Below, piece after piece: positions 47,800 through 57,008 of a DNA stretch of 64,000 nucleotides. Under the pieces are notes generated by a model. The model ran no database searches and was not told the origin of the DNA. It saw nothing but the letters and a program-made list of their open reading frames with translations. Every line of letters begins with the position of its first letter. Positions within the stretch are counted from its first letter, which is position 1. Origin of the DNA: Actinomadura rudentiformis (lineage in GTDB: Bacteria; Actinomycetota; Actinomycetes; Streptosporangiales; Streptosporangiaceae); contig NZ_WBMT01000009.1 in assembly GCF_008923185.1 (NCBI RefSeq), positions 124,001-188,000 of the forward strand, in the 5' to 3' direction. The translations under genes and the position numbers were made by a program.

Positions 47800-48372
47800 G
47801 TGAGCGAAGACCTCGACCAGGTATACGGCCAGCTGGTGAAACGAAGCTGGCAGCGGTTCGACGAGCAGCGGATGGCGCGGGAGGTGGACGATCTCCTTGT
47901 CGGCGCCGTGGTGACCGCGATGGTGGCCGAGGGCAACGTGCTCATCGATCTCAACTCCGACGGCAACCACCACCACCTGCGGTTCGAGCACCCGCCGACC
48001 AAGAGCCGCGTGCTGTTCCGGCTGACCCACGTCACCGGTGACGTGCTGGCGGCCAAGACGCTCGGCCACTACGCCGCGGTGCAGATGGGCTACGGCGAGC
48101 AGGTCCAGGACGCGCGCACGGTCTGGCAGGCGCTCAAGTCCGAGATCAAGAGCGGCTTCCTGGACGTCGGCGAGCCCGGCGTGATGACGGTGGACGCCGA
48201 CCTGACCACGAGCTATGTCTACGTGCAGGTCGAGCTGCTGCTGGACCTGGCGCCCTACTTCGCGGACCAGTACACGATCAAGTACCCGGTGCTCCAGCAA
48301 CATCTGGCGGCGGTCCGGCAGGCCCTGGCCAAGTACCTGCGCGGACGCATCACCACCACCGTCTCCTCCTAG
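47800..48372 (+). CDS. Unknown protein, first of a pair (190 aa)
   Basis: A soluble protein with DDLLVGAVVTAMVAEGNVLIDLNSDGNHHHLRFEHP, then VLFRLTHVTGDVL and a helical C-terminal half (PVLQQHLAAVRQALAKYLRGRI). The order helix, VG-x2-V, strand pair, ...F(E)HP matches the next protein at a low level, so the two may be distant paralogues. GTG 47800 follows AAGGGGGCGTAC. No family is recognised. The preceding 163-base gap has the duplicated LysE gene end and otherwise nothing clear. Confidence 0.5.
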   Translation: MSEDLDQVYGQLVKRSWQRFDEQRMAREVDDLLVGAVVTAMVAEGNVLIDLNSDGNHHHLRFEHPPTKSRVLFRLTHVTGDVLAAKTLGHYAAVQMGYGEQVQDARTVWQALKSEIKSGFLDVGEPGVMTVDADLTTSYVYVQVELLLDLAPYFADQYTIKYPVLQQHLAAVRQALAKYLRGRITTTVSS

Positions 48373-48388
48373 GCCCTGGAGTCCCTCG

Positions 48389-48916
48389 ATGTTGCAGCTC
48401 ATCTCGAAGTTCAAGAACAACGCCGAAGCCCGGGAAAGCAAGGACGAGGTCCTCATCGGCGAGATGGTGTTCACCATGGCCTACCAAGGGTGCCCCACCA
48501 TCGGGTTCCAGGCCGGCACCGACCTCCAGTACGTGAAGTTCAAGCCCGTCCAGGACCGGCTGCTGCACAGCCTGACGATCGTCCTCGACCGCAAGACCGG
48601 TGACAGCGCGCTCCAGCAGGCCGTGATCGGCAGCAAGGCGACCCTCACGTTCGTCGCCGAGGTCAAGAACTACATCGCCGACCCCGACGACCTGGTCCAT
48701 ATGTTCAAGACGGACATGGCGAACCTCTTCCGCAACCCCTGGATGGGCGACATCAAGCTGGACCACCAGCTCAACTCGGTGACCGCCACCAAGAAGCAGA
48801 TCATCGACATCGACAAGTACACGGGCGCGAACGCGGAGAGCCGCGAACTCCTCAAGCAGCTCCTCATCGGGACTATGCAGGAGCTCCGGGAGAAACTCGT
48901 CCCCTATAAGAAGTGA
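48389..48916 (+). CDS. Unknown protein, second of a pair (175 aa)
   Basis: It starts at ATG 48389, 16 bases after the first gene's stop. Visible parts: DEVLIGEMVFTMAYQGCPTIGFQAGTDLQYVKFKPV, SLTIVLDRKTGDSALQQAVIG, and a C-terminal helix pair (ESRELLKQLLIGTMQELREKLVPYKK). The EVLIGEMVFTMAYQG region can be laid over DDLLVGAVVTAMVAEG of the first protein. Its last 44 coding bases overlap the end of the convergent MauE-like gene. No function is known. Confidence 0.5.
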   Translation: MLQLISKFKNNAEARESKDEVLIGEMVFTMAYQGCPTIGFQAGTDLQYVKFKPVQDRLLHSLTIVLDRKTGDSALQQAVIGSKATLTFVAEVKNYIADPDDLVHMFKTDMANLFRNPWMGDIKLDHQLNSVTATKKQIIDIDKYTGANAESRELLKQLLIGTMQELREKLVPYKK

Positions 48917-49802
48917 CACGGCTGAGGAGCGTGTCGAGGCGCTGCGGGGTGTCGGTGCCGCCCGCCGCCAGTACCGTGCCCTCCGCGTCGGTGATGACGG
49001 CGAACGGCGGCCACGCGATGTCGTTGGCCTCGTAGACGTCCGGGTCGATCACCAAGGGAAGGTCCGCGACGCCGTGGGCGGCCAGATGCTCGCGCACTGG
49101 CCGTTCCTCGGCGGCGCTGACCATGATGACGCGCGTTCTCGCCCTGGCGGCGGCGAACGCGCGCAGCATGGCCGTGCAGGTGCCGCAGCTCGGTGAGATC
49201 AACGCGTACAACGTGGGCCTGGTGTCACCACTGAGGGGCGCGGGAGCGGAGGCGACCCTGAACCGCGCACCCGGCCGGAGCCCGGCGGGCGGCGGCGATT
49301 CCGGCGGAACGGGACGGCGGCGGAAGCGGGAGATCCCTGCGAGCAGGCAGAGGTAGAGCCCCGACAGGCCGAGATGGGTGACCGAGAACCCGGCGGGCGG
49401 AACGGCCACGGTCATCACGGCGAGGACCAGCAGCAAGCCCGCCCGGACCACGGTGCGGATGCTCACCGGGTTCGAGCGCTTGGCCGAGCCGAAGCAACCA
49501 CAATCGACCCGCAGACCGCGCCGGAGCACCGAGACCATCGCGACCAGGAACGCGGTGAAGAGGGCCGCCGCCAGGATCGCCCCCCAAAGCCGGGTGCCGG
49601 GCGGGATGAGAAGGACGGCGGCGGTCGCCTCAGCGGCCAGGACGGCGACGGCGGCTGGTGCGGCCAGGCGGCGGCTGCTGGGCAGAACGCGGTAGCCGTC
49701 GATGATGGCGGCGAACCCGCGTACGTCCCGTGCCTTGCCCGCCATGGCCACCAGCAGGACGCAGATCAGCGCGGGATAGGCCGCCGCCGCGACTCCGGTC
49801 AC
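48873..49802 (-). CDS. MauE-like membrane protein fused to a thioredoxin-like domain
   Basis: A 309-residue protein from GTG 49802, whose start overlaps the stop of the truncated ABC gene (GTGA). The N-terminal 155 residues have four membrane helices with the MauE/DoxX-type features KARDVRGFAAIIDGYRVLPS and VDCGCFGSAKRSNP. The C-terminal part is a thioredoxin-like domain with the active-site SPSCGTC (about residues 210-216) and a cis-Pro-like WPPFAVITDAEG. It could reduce disulphides outside the membrane. It may belong with the adjacent lanthipeptide remnant. Confidence 0.78.
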   Translation of the reverse strand: MTGVAAAAYPALICVLLVAMAGKARDVRGFAAIIDGYRVLPSSRRLAAPAAVAVLAAEATAAVLLIPPGTRLWGAILAAALFTAFLVAMVSVLRRGLRVDCGCFGSAKRSNPVSIRTVVRAGLLLVLAVMTVAVPPAGFSVTHLGLSGLYLCLLAGISRFRRRPVPPESPPPAGLRPGARFRVASAPAPLSGDTRPTLYALISPSCGTCTAMLRAFAAARARTRVIMVSAAEERPVREHLAAHGVADLPLVIDPDVYEANDIAWPPFAVITDAEGTVLAAGGTDTPQRLDTLLSRVTSYRGRVSPGAPA

Positions 49803-50626
49803 AAGGCCTCCTGCGGGATGTTCTGGTCGGCGGGGTTCTGGCTGGAGCGGGGCGGGTTCTGGTAGGCCGAGGCTTGGAGTTCGTAGAGGTCGGCGTACAG
49901 ACCGCCGTTCCGTAGCAGCTCCGCGTGGGTGCCGTGTTCGGCGACCCGGCCGTGGTCGAGCACGTAGATCCGGTCGGCGAACCGCACGCTGGCCAGCCGG
50001 TGCGTGATGAGTATGACCGTGCGGCCGTCGGCGTGGCGCCGGATCCGTTCGAAAAGCGCGTGCTCGGCGCGTGCGTCCAGCGCCGAGGTCGGCTCGTCGA
50101 AGATGACCAGCGTAGCGTCCCGGTAGAAGCCCCGAGCCGCGGCGATGCGCTGCCACTGCCCGCCGGACAGGTCGTGGCCGCCGCGGAACCGGCGGTCGAG
50201 CAGCGCGTCGTACCCCTGGTCGAGTTCGCCGATCACGCGGTCGGCGCCCGCCGCCGCGGCCGCGTGCGCGAGCCGCTCCTCGTCGAGCGGGCGGCCCATG
50301 ACGATGTTCTCGCGAACGGTGAGCGGCCAGCGCGTGTGGTCCTGGGCGATCACGGAGATCCGCCGGCGCAGCGCGTCGCCGTGGATCGCGGTGAGGTCGG
50401 TGCCGTCCCAGCGGATCGTGCCGGAATCGGGGTGGTAGAGCCCGGCGAGCAGCTTGGCCAGCGTCGTCTTGCCCGAGCCGTTCTCGCCGACGAGCGCGAC
50501 GACCTCGCCCCGTCCGACGGTCGCGCTCACCTCGGACAGGGCGGGCCGGTCCGCCCCCGGGTAGGTGAACGTGACGCGGTCGGCGGTCAGCCGCTGGAAG
50601 CCCTCGGGTGGCGCGCCGGTCCCGGG
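49799..50626 (-). pseudogene. ABC exporter, ATPase half only (5' truncated)
   Basis: About 275 residues of an ATPase domain: ALVGENGSGKT (Walker A), VIAQDHTRWPLTVREN (Q loop), LSGGQWQRIA (signature), LVIFDEPTSALD (Walker B) and LITHRLASVRFAD. The start of the domain (RLTADRVTFTYPGADRPAL) is intact and the stretch before it reads GTGAPPEGF, but the ~330-residue membrane domain expected before it is missing. Its frame runs on into the antisense of lanKC. This suggests a deletion break near 50.61-50.63 kb. It was probably an MsbA-type lanthipeptide exporter. Confidence 0.75.
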
Positions 50627-51937
50627 ACCCTGCGGGAGACCCTCGAACGGGTACTTCCCGTGCTGCTCGCCGTGCCCTGCGACTTCAAGGTGGCCCGATC
50701 CGCCGAGATGCTCCGCGAGCTCAACTCCGGCGACCTCGACGCGGGCGCGGTCGGCAAGGCCATCACCGTCTATCCGCCCCAGGACTCGGTCACCGACCTC
50801 GGCAACGCCCTCGCCGCCGCGCTCACCGGTCTGGCCGCCCCGCGCATCGTCAGCGACCGGCGAGTCCGTCCCGACGCCCCGGTCTACTACCGCTACGCGC
50901 CGTTCGCCCCGCAGTACAAGGTGGATGACAACGGCGACTTCGAGCTGGTCATCGTCGGCCCGGACGGTGAACGCCTCCCTGGCGCCGCCGGAAACGAGTA
51001 CAGCTGCCCGCCCTGGGCCACCGACCCGTTCCGCCCCGACCCGCCGAGAACGGACGCGCCAACGCCGAGCAGCGCGCGGGGAGGCGAGCCGGCGGCGACG
51101 GGCCGGGTGCGGCTGATCGGTCGCTACCGCGTGACGACCGGAGTCATGCGGGGGCCGCGCGGGAACGTCTACCGGGCCGCAGCGCCGGACGGGCGCCCGG
51201 TCGTGGTCAAGGAGGCCCGGGCGTACGTGGGGGAGGGGCCCGACGGCACCGACCTGCGGATGTACCTGCGCAACGAACTGCGGATCCTCAAGGCGCTGGC
51301 CGGGGTGACCGGGGTTCCGGAGGCGATCGACCACTTCCGGCATGGCGAGGACGAGTTCCTGGTCATGACCGACGCGGGCACCACCGACCTCAACCGCCAT
51401 GTGGGCGAGCACGGCACGTTCTCCCAGGCACCGGGCACTCCGCGGCATCGCGATCTGGGTGTGCTGGCGTCCCGGCTGCTGACGGTGCTGGACGAGGTGC
51501 ACGCGCGGGGCGTGGTCGTCCGGGACCTGTCGCCCAAGAACATCATCTTCGACGAGGCCGGCCGCTGCACGCTGATCGACTTCGGCACCAGCCGGTACGA
51601 GGACCTCCAGCTGTACGGGTGGAGCCGTGGTTACTCGGTTCCGGACCAGCGCACGGACCACCCCTCGGTGCCTGCCGACGACCACTTCTCGTTGGGCGCG
51701 ACCCTCTTCTTCGCGGCCACCGGCATGAACCCGGTCATCATCGATCCCGATCCGGAGCGCGGCGTCGAGCGGACCCTGCAATGCCTGGACCGGATGTTCC
51801 CCGGCGTCGAGACCGGCACGATCGGGCTGCTTCCCCGCCTGATGAGCCTGGATCCGGGTAACGCACGCGAGCCGCCGCCGAGATCCGCGCCGGTCAGCAT
51901 GTTCCGTCAAAACCGCCAGTCCCATCCGACTCGATGA
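50624..51937 (+). pseudogene. LanKC lanthipeptide synthetase, lyase-kinase part (5' truncated)
   Basis: From about 50624 the frame encodes the C-terminal part of the class III/IV lyase domain (RETLERVLPVLLAVPCDFK; RELNSGDLDAGAVGKAITVYP; VYYRYAPFAP) and a complete kinase domain (RLIGRYRVTTG; VVVKEARAY; VVVRDLSPKNIIFDEAG; LIDFGTSRY). The N-terminal 80-110 residues of such enzymes are absent; the upstream frame is antisense of the ABC gene. No start codon in the right place is obvious. The frame ends in unlike sequence after LMSLDPGNARE, because of a frameshift near 51.865-51.874 kb. Confidence 0.78.
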
Positions 51938-53118
51938 CACCGACGCCGCGGCCATCCTCGCCGAAGCTGACCGGGGCCCTGCTGGCCGCTGTCCTCGACC
52001 ACACCACCCGCGAGTGCGTGCTCTTCGCGGAAAAGATGATGGACACTCCGGCCGAACGCAGGTCGAGCCCGCCCATCACCAACGTCTACGCGGGCACGGC
52101 AGGCGTCGGGATGGAGCTGCTCCAGCACGCGGAAGGCGCGGCGATCGGCGCCGACCTCGCCCGCTGGACAGTGGAGAACACACCGCCCGCCGACCTGCCA
52201 CCGGCTCTCTACTTCGGCCGTACCGGCACCGCGATCTTCCTCGCCGCGAGCCAGGTGGCCGCCGCGGCGCCCGTCCGGCTGACCGGGAACGAACGTGCCG
52301 ACCAGGCGCACGGGCTCGCGGGCATCGGCACCGGCCATCTGATCCTCGCGTCCCAGACCCCCGACGACCCCGCCCATCTGGACATGGCCGCCACGTGCGC
52401 GCGGCGGCTGATCGCCGGAGACGTGGCCGACCCCGACGAGTCCGTGGCGATCGAGCAGCCCGGGTCCGGTGTCGCCGTGGACACCGCGTTCGCCCACGGT
52501 GCGGCCGGCATCGCCGACTTCCTCCTCTCCCACCACGAGGCGACAGGTGACGCGGCCGCCGGTGCGGCGGCCGAAGAACGCTTTGCCGCACTGGCCAAGG
52601 TGGCCGACTCGCTGATCGATGACCTGGGCGGACCAGAGGCCCGCCCGATGGGCGCCTCCTGGTGCCAGGGCATGTCGGGGATCGTCAGCGCCCTGCTCCA
52701 CGCCGCCCGCGCGTACGACGACGAGACCTACCTGTCACTGGCTGAGCGCGGCGCCCGCGCCTGCCTGACGGTTGCTCCCGGAGCATGGGTGACCTCGCAG
52801 TGTTGCGGGCTGGCCGGGATGGGCGAAGCGCTCATCGACAACGCCATGGCCACGGGCGACGACTCGTACTGGCGAGGCGCGGAAGAGATCGCTGAGCTGA
52901 TGCTCGCCCGCAGCGGAGGACCGCCCGGACAGCCGATCTTCCCCGGTAACGACCTCGACACCCAGGGCTTCACCTGGGGGACGGGCACGGCCGGGGTCCT
53001 GTCGTTCCTGCGCCGCCTCGACCGCCGCATCGGCCCCCGCCTCTGGACCGTCGCATCTCATGGAGACCCCCGACCTCCTCACCGGCGACCTCCGCGCCTT
53101 CTTCCGCCGCTCCGCTAA
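51934..53118 (+). pseudogene. LanKC cyclase (LanC-like) part, split off by a frameshift
   Basis: A 394-residue LanC-like domain starting at ATG 51934. Just upstream, in this frame and after a stop at 51859, bases 51871-51933 encode AAEIRAGQHVPSKPPVPSDS, which fits the missing kinase-cyclase linker, so the two parts were once one gene. The cyclase has ITNVYAGTAGVGMEL, HGAAGIADFLLSHHEATG, SWCQGMSG (Cys244), QCCGLAGMGE (Cys290, Cys291) and TWGTGTAGVLSFLRRL. The Cys-Cys-Gly replaces the usual Cys-His-Gly zinc site. The last 20 residues look unrelated to LanC. Confidence 0.72.
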
Positions 53119-53168
53119 GGAACGAGCCGACCGGCCGCGGGAAATCTCGCCGACGTAGACTGAGCTTC

Positions 53169-53316
53169 GCGACGGTGGGGGAGGAACCCGGTGTGATTCC
53201 GGGGCTGTCCCGCAACTGTGACCGGGGAGTCCGCCCCCAGGTACGGCCACGGCGGTGACGCTGGAAGGCCGGGGGCGCGGCGGTGATCCGGGAGCCAGGA
53301 GACTCCCGGCCGACGC
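53169..53316 (+). ncRNA. Cobalamin riboswitch upstream of cobN
   Basis: It holds the conserved elements of the adenosylcobalamin riboswitch in order: GAGGAACCCGGTG...TTCCGGGGCTGTCCCGCAACTGTGA (53178-53222) and the B12 box GAGCCAGGAGACTCCCGGCC (53292-53311) before the P1-like closing arm. It lies 48 bases before the cobN start, so it would lower CobN production when cobalamin is abundant. Confidence 0.92.
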
Positions 53317-53332
53317 GTACCTCTTCCCCTAG

Positions 53333-53356
53333 CCGGGGCGCGGACCCCGGAGGAGG
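53333..53356 (+). promoter_or_regulatory. Hairpin and ribosome site between riboswitch and cobN
   Basis: CCGGGG (53333-53338) pairs with CCCCGG (53345-53350), directly before AGGAGG (53351-53356) and seven bases from ATG 53364. No T-run follows, so control of translation rather than termination is more likely. Confidence 0.55.
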
Positions 53357-53363
53357 CCTGCTG

Positions 53364-56300
53364 ATGCGTGCTCTGCTGCTGTCCACCGCCGACACCGAGT
53401 TGCTCGCTGCGGCCGACGCGGGGTTTGCGACCGCCAATCCGGTACGGGTCGATGAGCCTGATCTGGAGGGTGTCGACCTGGTGGTCGTGCGGCTGCTGGG
53501 TGGGCGCAAGACCTGGCCGGAGGGTGTGGAACGGCTGCGGAGCAGCGGGCTGCCGGTGGTCTTTCTGGGCGGGGAGGCCGATCCGGACGCCGAGTTGATG
53601 GCGTTGTCGACCGTTCCGGCGGGGGTGGCGGCTGAGGCCCTGGACTACCTGCGGGAGGGCGGGGTCGCCAACCTGCGGGAGCTCGCTCGTTTCCTCTCCG
53701 ACACGGTGTTGCTGACGGGGGAGGGGTTCGCGCCTCCGGTGGCGATGCCCTCGTTCGGGGTGCACGGGGATTATGAGATCCGGGGTGACAGGCCGACGGT
53801 CGGGGTTGTTTTCTACCGGGCGCATGAGCTGTCGGGGAACGTGGGCTTTGTTGACGCCTTGTGCGAGCAGATCGAGGCGCAGGGGGCGAATGCACTACCG
53901 GTCTTCTGTGGATCGTTGCGGGGGGCCGATGAGGGGTTGCTGGAGCTCCTCGGTGCCGCTGACACGTTGATTGCGACTGTTCTTGCAGCCGGTGGGGCGG
54001 TGGCTAGCGACGCCAGTGCGGGCGGGGATGAGGACGCCTGGGACGCGGGGGCGCTTGCACGTTTGGATGTTCCGGTGATCCAGGGGTTGTGCCTGACGTC
54101 GTCCCGGGCGGTCTGGGAGGAGTCGGACGCGGCGCTGTCGCCTATGGACGCGGCCATGCAGGTCGCGATTCCTGAATTCGACGGGCGGCTCATTTCGGTG
54201 CCGTTCTCGTTCAAGGAGGAGGGGCCCGACGGGATACCGGTGTACGTGGCGGATCCCGAACGGGCCGCGCGGGTGGCGGGGATCGCGGTCCGCCACGCGC
54301 GGCTGCGGCACGTGCCCAACGCGGAGAAGAAGGTCGCGCTGGTCTTGTCGTCGTATCCGACCAAGCACGCGCGGGTCGGTAACGCGGTGGGGCTCGACAC
54401 GCCTGCTTCTGCCGTACGGATGTTGCGGGAGATGGAAGAGGCGGGGTACCGGCTGGGGGAGGACTCCAGTTTGTGGGCCGATCCCGACAACGGGGACCCG
54501 CTGATCCACGCCCTGATCGCAGCGGGTGGGCACGATGTGGAGTGGCTGACCGAGGACCAGCTGCGGCAGGCCCCGGCCCGGGTTTCGCTGGCCGGATATG
54601 AGGCTTGGTTCGCTGACTTGCCGGAGAGCTTCCGGGAGGGTGTGCGGTCACATTGGGGGGAGCCGCCGGGCGAGCTTTATGTCGATGGTGACGACATCGT
54701 GCTCGCTTCGCTGCGGTTCGGGAACGTCGTCTTGATGATCCAGCCGCCGCGTGGCTTCGGTGAGAACCCGATCGCGATCTACCACGACCCGGATCTGCCG
54801 CCTTCGCACCATTACCTGGCGGCCTACAGGTGGCTGGATCGGGAGTTCGGCGCGGACGCGGTCGTACATCTGGGCAAGCACGGCACGCTGGAGTGGCTGC
54901 CGGGTAAAGGCCTCGGGCTGTCGGGTGCGTGTGCACCCGATGGGGTTCTGGGTGATCTGCCGCTGGTCTACCCGTTCATCGTGAACGACCCGGGCGAGGG
55001 CACGCAGGCCAAGCGCAGGGCACACGCCACCGTCGTCGACCATCTGGTGCCGCCGATGGCGCGTGCCGACACCTATGGCGACCTGGCCAAGCTGGAGCAG
55101 CTGCTCGATGAGTACGCGACGGTCAACGACCTTGATCCCGCCAAGCTGCCGACCGTGCGGGCGCAGATCTGGACGTTGATCCAGGCCGCTCAGCTCCATC
55201 ATGACCTCCATCAGGAGGAGATGCCGGGCGAGGACGAGTTCGATGACTTCGTCATGCACATCGACGGCTATCTGTGTGAGATCAAGGACGTGCAGATCCG
55301 CGACGGGCTGCACATCCTCGGCCAGGCGCCGGAGGACGAGGCGCGTGTCAATCTCGTCCTGGCCGTTCTGCGGGCCTCGCAGGTGTGGGGCGGTGTGGTC
55401 GGGGCGATGCCGGGCCTGCGCGCGGCGCTCGCTGCGTTGCACGGGCTGGATGAGAAGGCGCTCCTCGCGGATCCCGGTGCGGCGGCGGACCCGGGTGGGC
55501 TGACCGAGCTCGCCGACGGTCCGGCCCGGACCGCCTCTGATGTGGTCGATCTGCTGGAGGCGGTCGCACGCCGGCTGGTCGAGGGCATGGAACGGAACGG
55601 CTGGAACGCGGCGGAGGCCAAGACGGTCTGCGTGGAGGTGCTCGGCCGTGAGGTGCCCGATGTCCTGCGGCTGCTGGAGTTCGGGGCGGCGGAGGTGGTG
55701 CCGCGGCTGAACGCGACGGGCGACGAGATCGGGGCCGTGCTGCACGCGCTGGACGGCGGGTACGTGCCTGCCGGGCCGTCTGGCTCACCGACGCGTGGCC
55801 TGGTCAACGTGCTGCCGACCGGGCGCAACTTCTACTCGGTCGACCCGAAGGCGATCCCGTCGCGCAACTCCTGGGACGTCGGGGTCGCGCTCGCCGACTC
55901 GCTCATCGAGCGGCATCTGGCGGATACGGGAGAGTACCCGTCGAGCGTCGGACTGACGGTGTGGGGCACGTCGGCGATGCGCACGCAGGGCGATGACATC
56001 GCGGAGATCCTCGCGCTCATCGGCTGCCGGCCGACCTGGGACGACGCGTCGCGGCGGGTGACGGGCTTCGAGATCGTGCCGGTGAGCGAGCTGGGACGGC
56101 CGCGCATCGACGTGACGCTGCGGATCTCAGGATTCTTCCGCGACGCGTTCCCCCATGTCATCGCGCTGATCGACGACGCCATCCGCGCGGTCGCCGAGCT
56201 GGACGAGCCGGGCGACCGCAACCATCTGCGGCGGCACGCGCTTGAAGACCGCGCGGCGCACGGCGACTGGCGGCGTGCCACCACGCGGATCTTCGGCTCC

Positions 56301-57005
56301 AAGCCGGGCGCGTACGGCGCGGGCCTGCTGCCATTGATCGATGCGCGCAACTGGCGCGATGACCGTGACCTGGCCGAGGTGTACGCGGTGTGGGGCGGCT
56401 ACGCGTACGGGCGTGGGCTCGACGGGCGCGAGGCGCGTCCGGACATGGAGGCCTCGTTCCGGCGCATCTCGGTCGCCGCCAAGAACCAGGACACCCGCGA
56501 GCACGACATCGTCGACTCCGACGACTACTTCCAGTACCACGGCGGCATGGTCGCCATGGTCCGCTCGCTGACGGGGCGCAGCCCGGCCGCCTATGTGGGG
56601 GATTCGGCTCTTCCCGAGCAGATCAAGACCCGTAGCCTCGCCGAGGAGACGCATCGTGTCTTCCGCGCCCGGGTGGTCAACCCGCGCTGGATCGCGGCGA
56701 TGCGGCGGCACGGCTACAAGGGCGCCTTCGAGCTCGCCGCGACCGTGGACTACCTGTTCGGGTACGACGCGACCGCGGGGGTGGTGGACGACTGGATGTA
56801 CGAGTCGCTCGCCAAGGAGTACGTCTTCGACGAGGAGACCCGCGCGTTCATGGAGCAGTCCAATCCGTGGGCGCTCCGCGGCATCACCGAACGGCTCCTC
56901 GAGGCCGCCGACCGTGAGCTCTGGGCCGAGCCCGACCCCGACGTCCTCGATCGCCTCCGCGAGACGTACCTGCAGCTCGAAGGCGACCTGGAGGGCGGCG
57001 AGTGA
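53364..57005 (+). CDS. cobN: Cobaltochelatase subunit CobN
   Basis: A 1213-residue subunit that inserts cobalt into hydrogenobyrinic acid diamide in the aerobic cobalamin pathway with CobS and CobT (or ChlD/I-like partners). ATG 53364 was chosen for its ribosome site; the frame is open earlier but lies over the riboswitch. Family marks include PTVGVVFYRAHELSGNVGFVDALC, YPTKHARVGNAVGLDTPASAVR, HLGKHGTLEWLPGKGLGLS, GRNFYSVDPKAIPSRNSW and the C-terminal SNPWALRGITERLLEA. Partner genes are not in the window. Confidence 0.95.
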   Translation: MRALLLSTADTELLAAADAGFATANPVRVDEPDLEGVDLVVVRLLGGRKTWPEGVERLRSSGLPVVFLGGEADPDAELMALSTVPAGVAAEALDYLREGGVANLRELARFLSDTVLLTGEGFAPPVAMPSFGVHGDYEIRGDRPTVGVVFYRAHELSGNVGFVDALCEQIEAQGANALPVFCGSLRGADEGLLELLGAADTLIATVLAAGGAVASDASAGGDEDAWDAGALARLDVPVIQGLCLTSSRAVWEESDAALSPMDAAMQVAIPEFDGRLISVPFSFKEEGPDGIPVYVADPERAARVAGIAVRHARLRHVPNAEKKVALVLSSYPTKHARVGNAVGLDTPASAVRMLREMEEAGYRLGEDSSLWADPDNGDPLIHALIAAGGHDVEWLTEDQLRQAPARVSLAGYEAWFADLPESFREGVRSHWGEPPGELYVDGDDIVLASLRFGNVVLMIQPPRGFGENPIAIYHDPDLPPSHHYLAAYRWLDREFGADAVVHLGKHGTLEWLPGKGLGLSGACAPDGVLGDLPLVYPFIVNDPGEGTQAKRRAHATVVDHLVPPMARADTYGDLAKLEQLLDEYATVNDLDPAKLPTVRAQIWTLIQAAQLHHDLHQEEMPGEDEFDDFVMHIDGYLCEIKDVQIRDGLHILGQAPEDEARVNLVLAVLRASQVWGGVVGAMPGLRAALAALHGLDEKALLADPGAAADPGGLTELADGPARTASDVVDLLEAVARRLVEGMERNGWNAAEAKTVCVEVLGREVPDVLRLLEFGAAEVVPRLNATGDEIGAVLHALDGGYVPAGPSGSPTRGLVNVLPTGRNFYSVDPKAIPSRNSWDVGVALADSLIERHLADTGEYPSSVGLTVWGTSAMRTQGDDIAEILALIGCRPTWDDASRRVTGFEIVPVSELGRPRIDVTLRISGFFRDAFPHVIALIDDAIRAVAELDEPGDRNHLRRHALEDRAAHGDWRRATTRIFGSKPGAYGAGLLPLIDARNWRDDRDLAEVYAVWGGYAYGRGLDGREARPDMEASFRRISVAAKNQDTREHDIVDSDDYFQYHGGMVAMVRSLTGRSPAAYVGDSALPEQIKTRSLAEETHRVFRARVVNPRWIAAMRRHGYKGAFELAATVDYLFGYDATAGVVDDWMYESLAKEYVFDEETRAFMEQSNPWALRGITERLLEAADRELWAEPDPDVLDRLRETYLQLEGDLEGGE

Positions 57006-57008
57006 TCG

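Noticed and set aside
49925..50620. N-terminal extension of the LanKC frame
   Set aside because: The open frame continues upstream only as antisense of the ABC ATPase gene; it does not resemble the LanKC N-terminus.
53060..53158. 32-residue frame (METPDLLTGDLRAFFRR...) as a lanthipeptide precursor
   Set aside because: It has no Cys and no usual leader motif, so it cannot form lanthionine rings.
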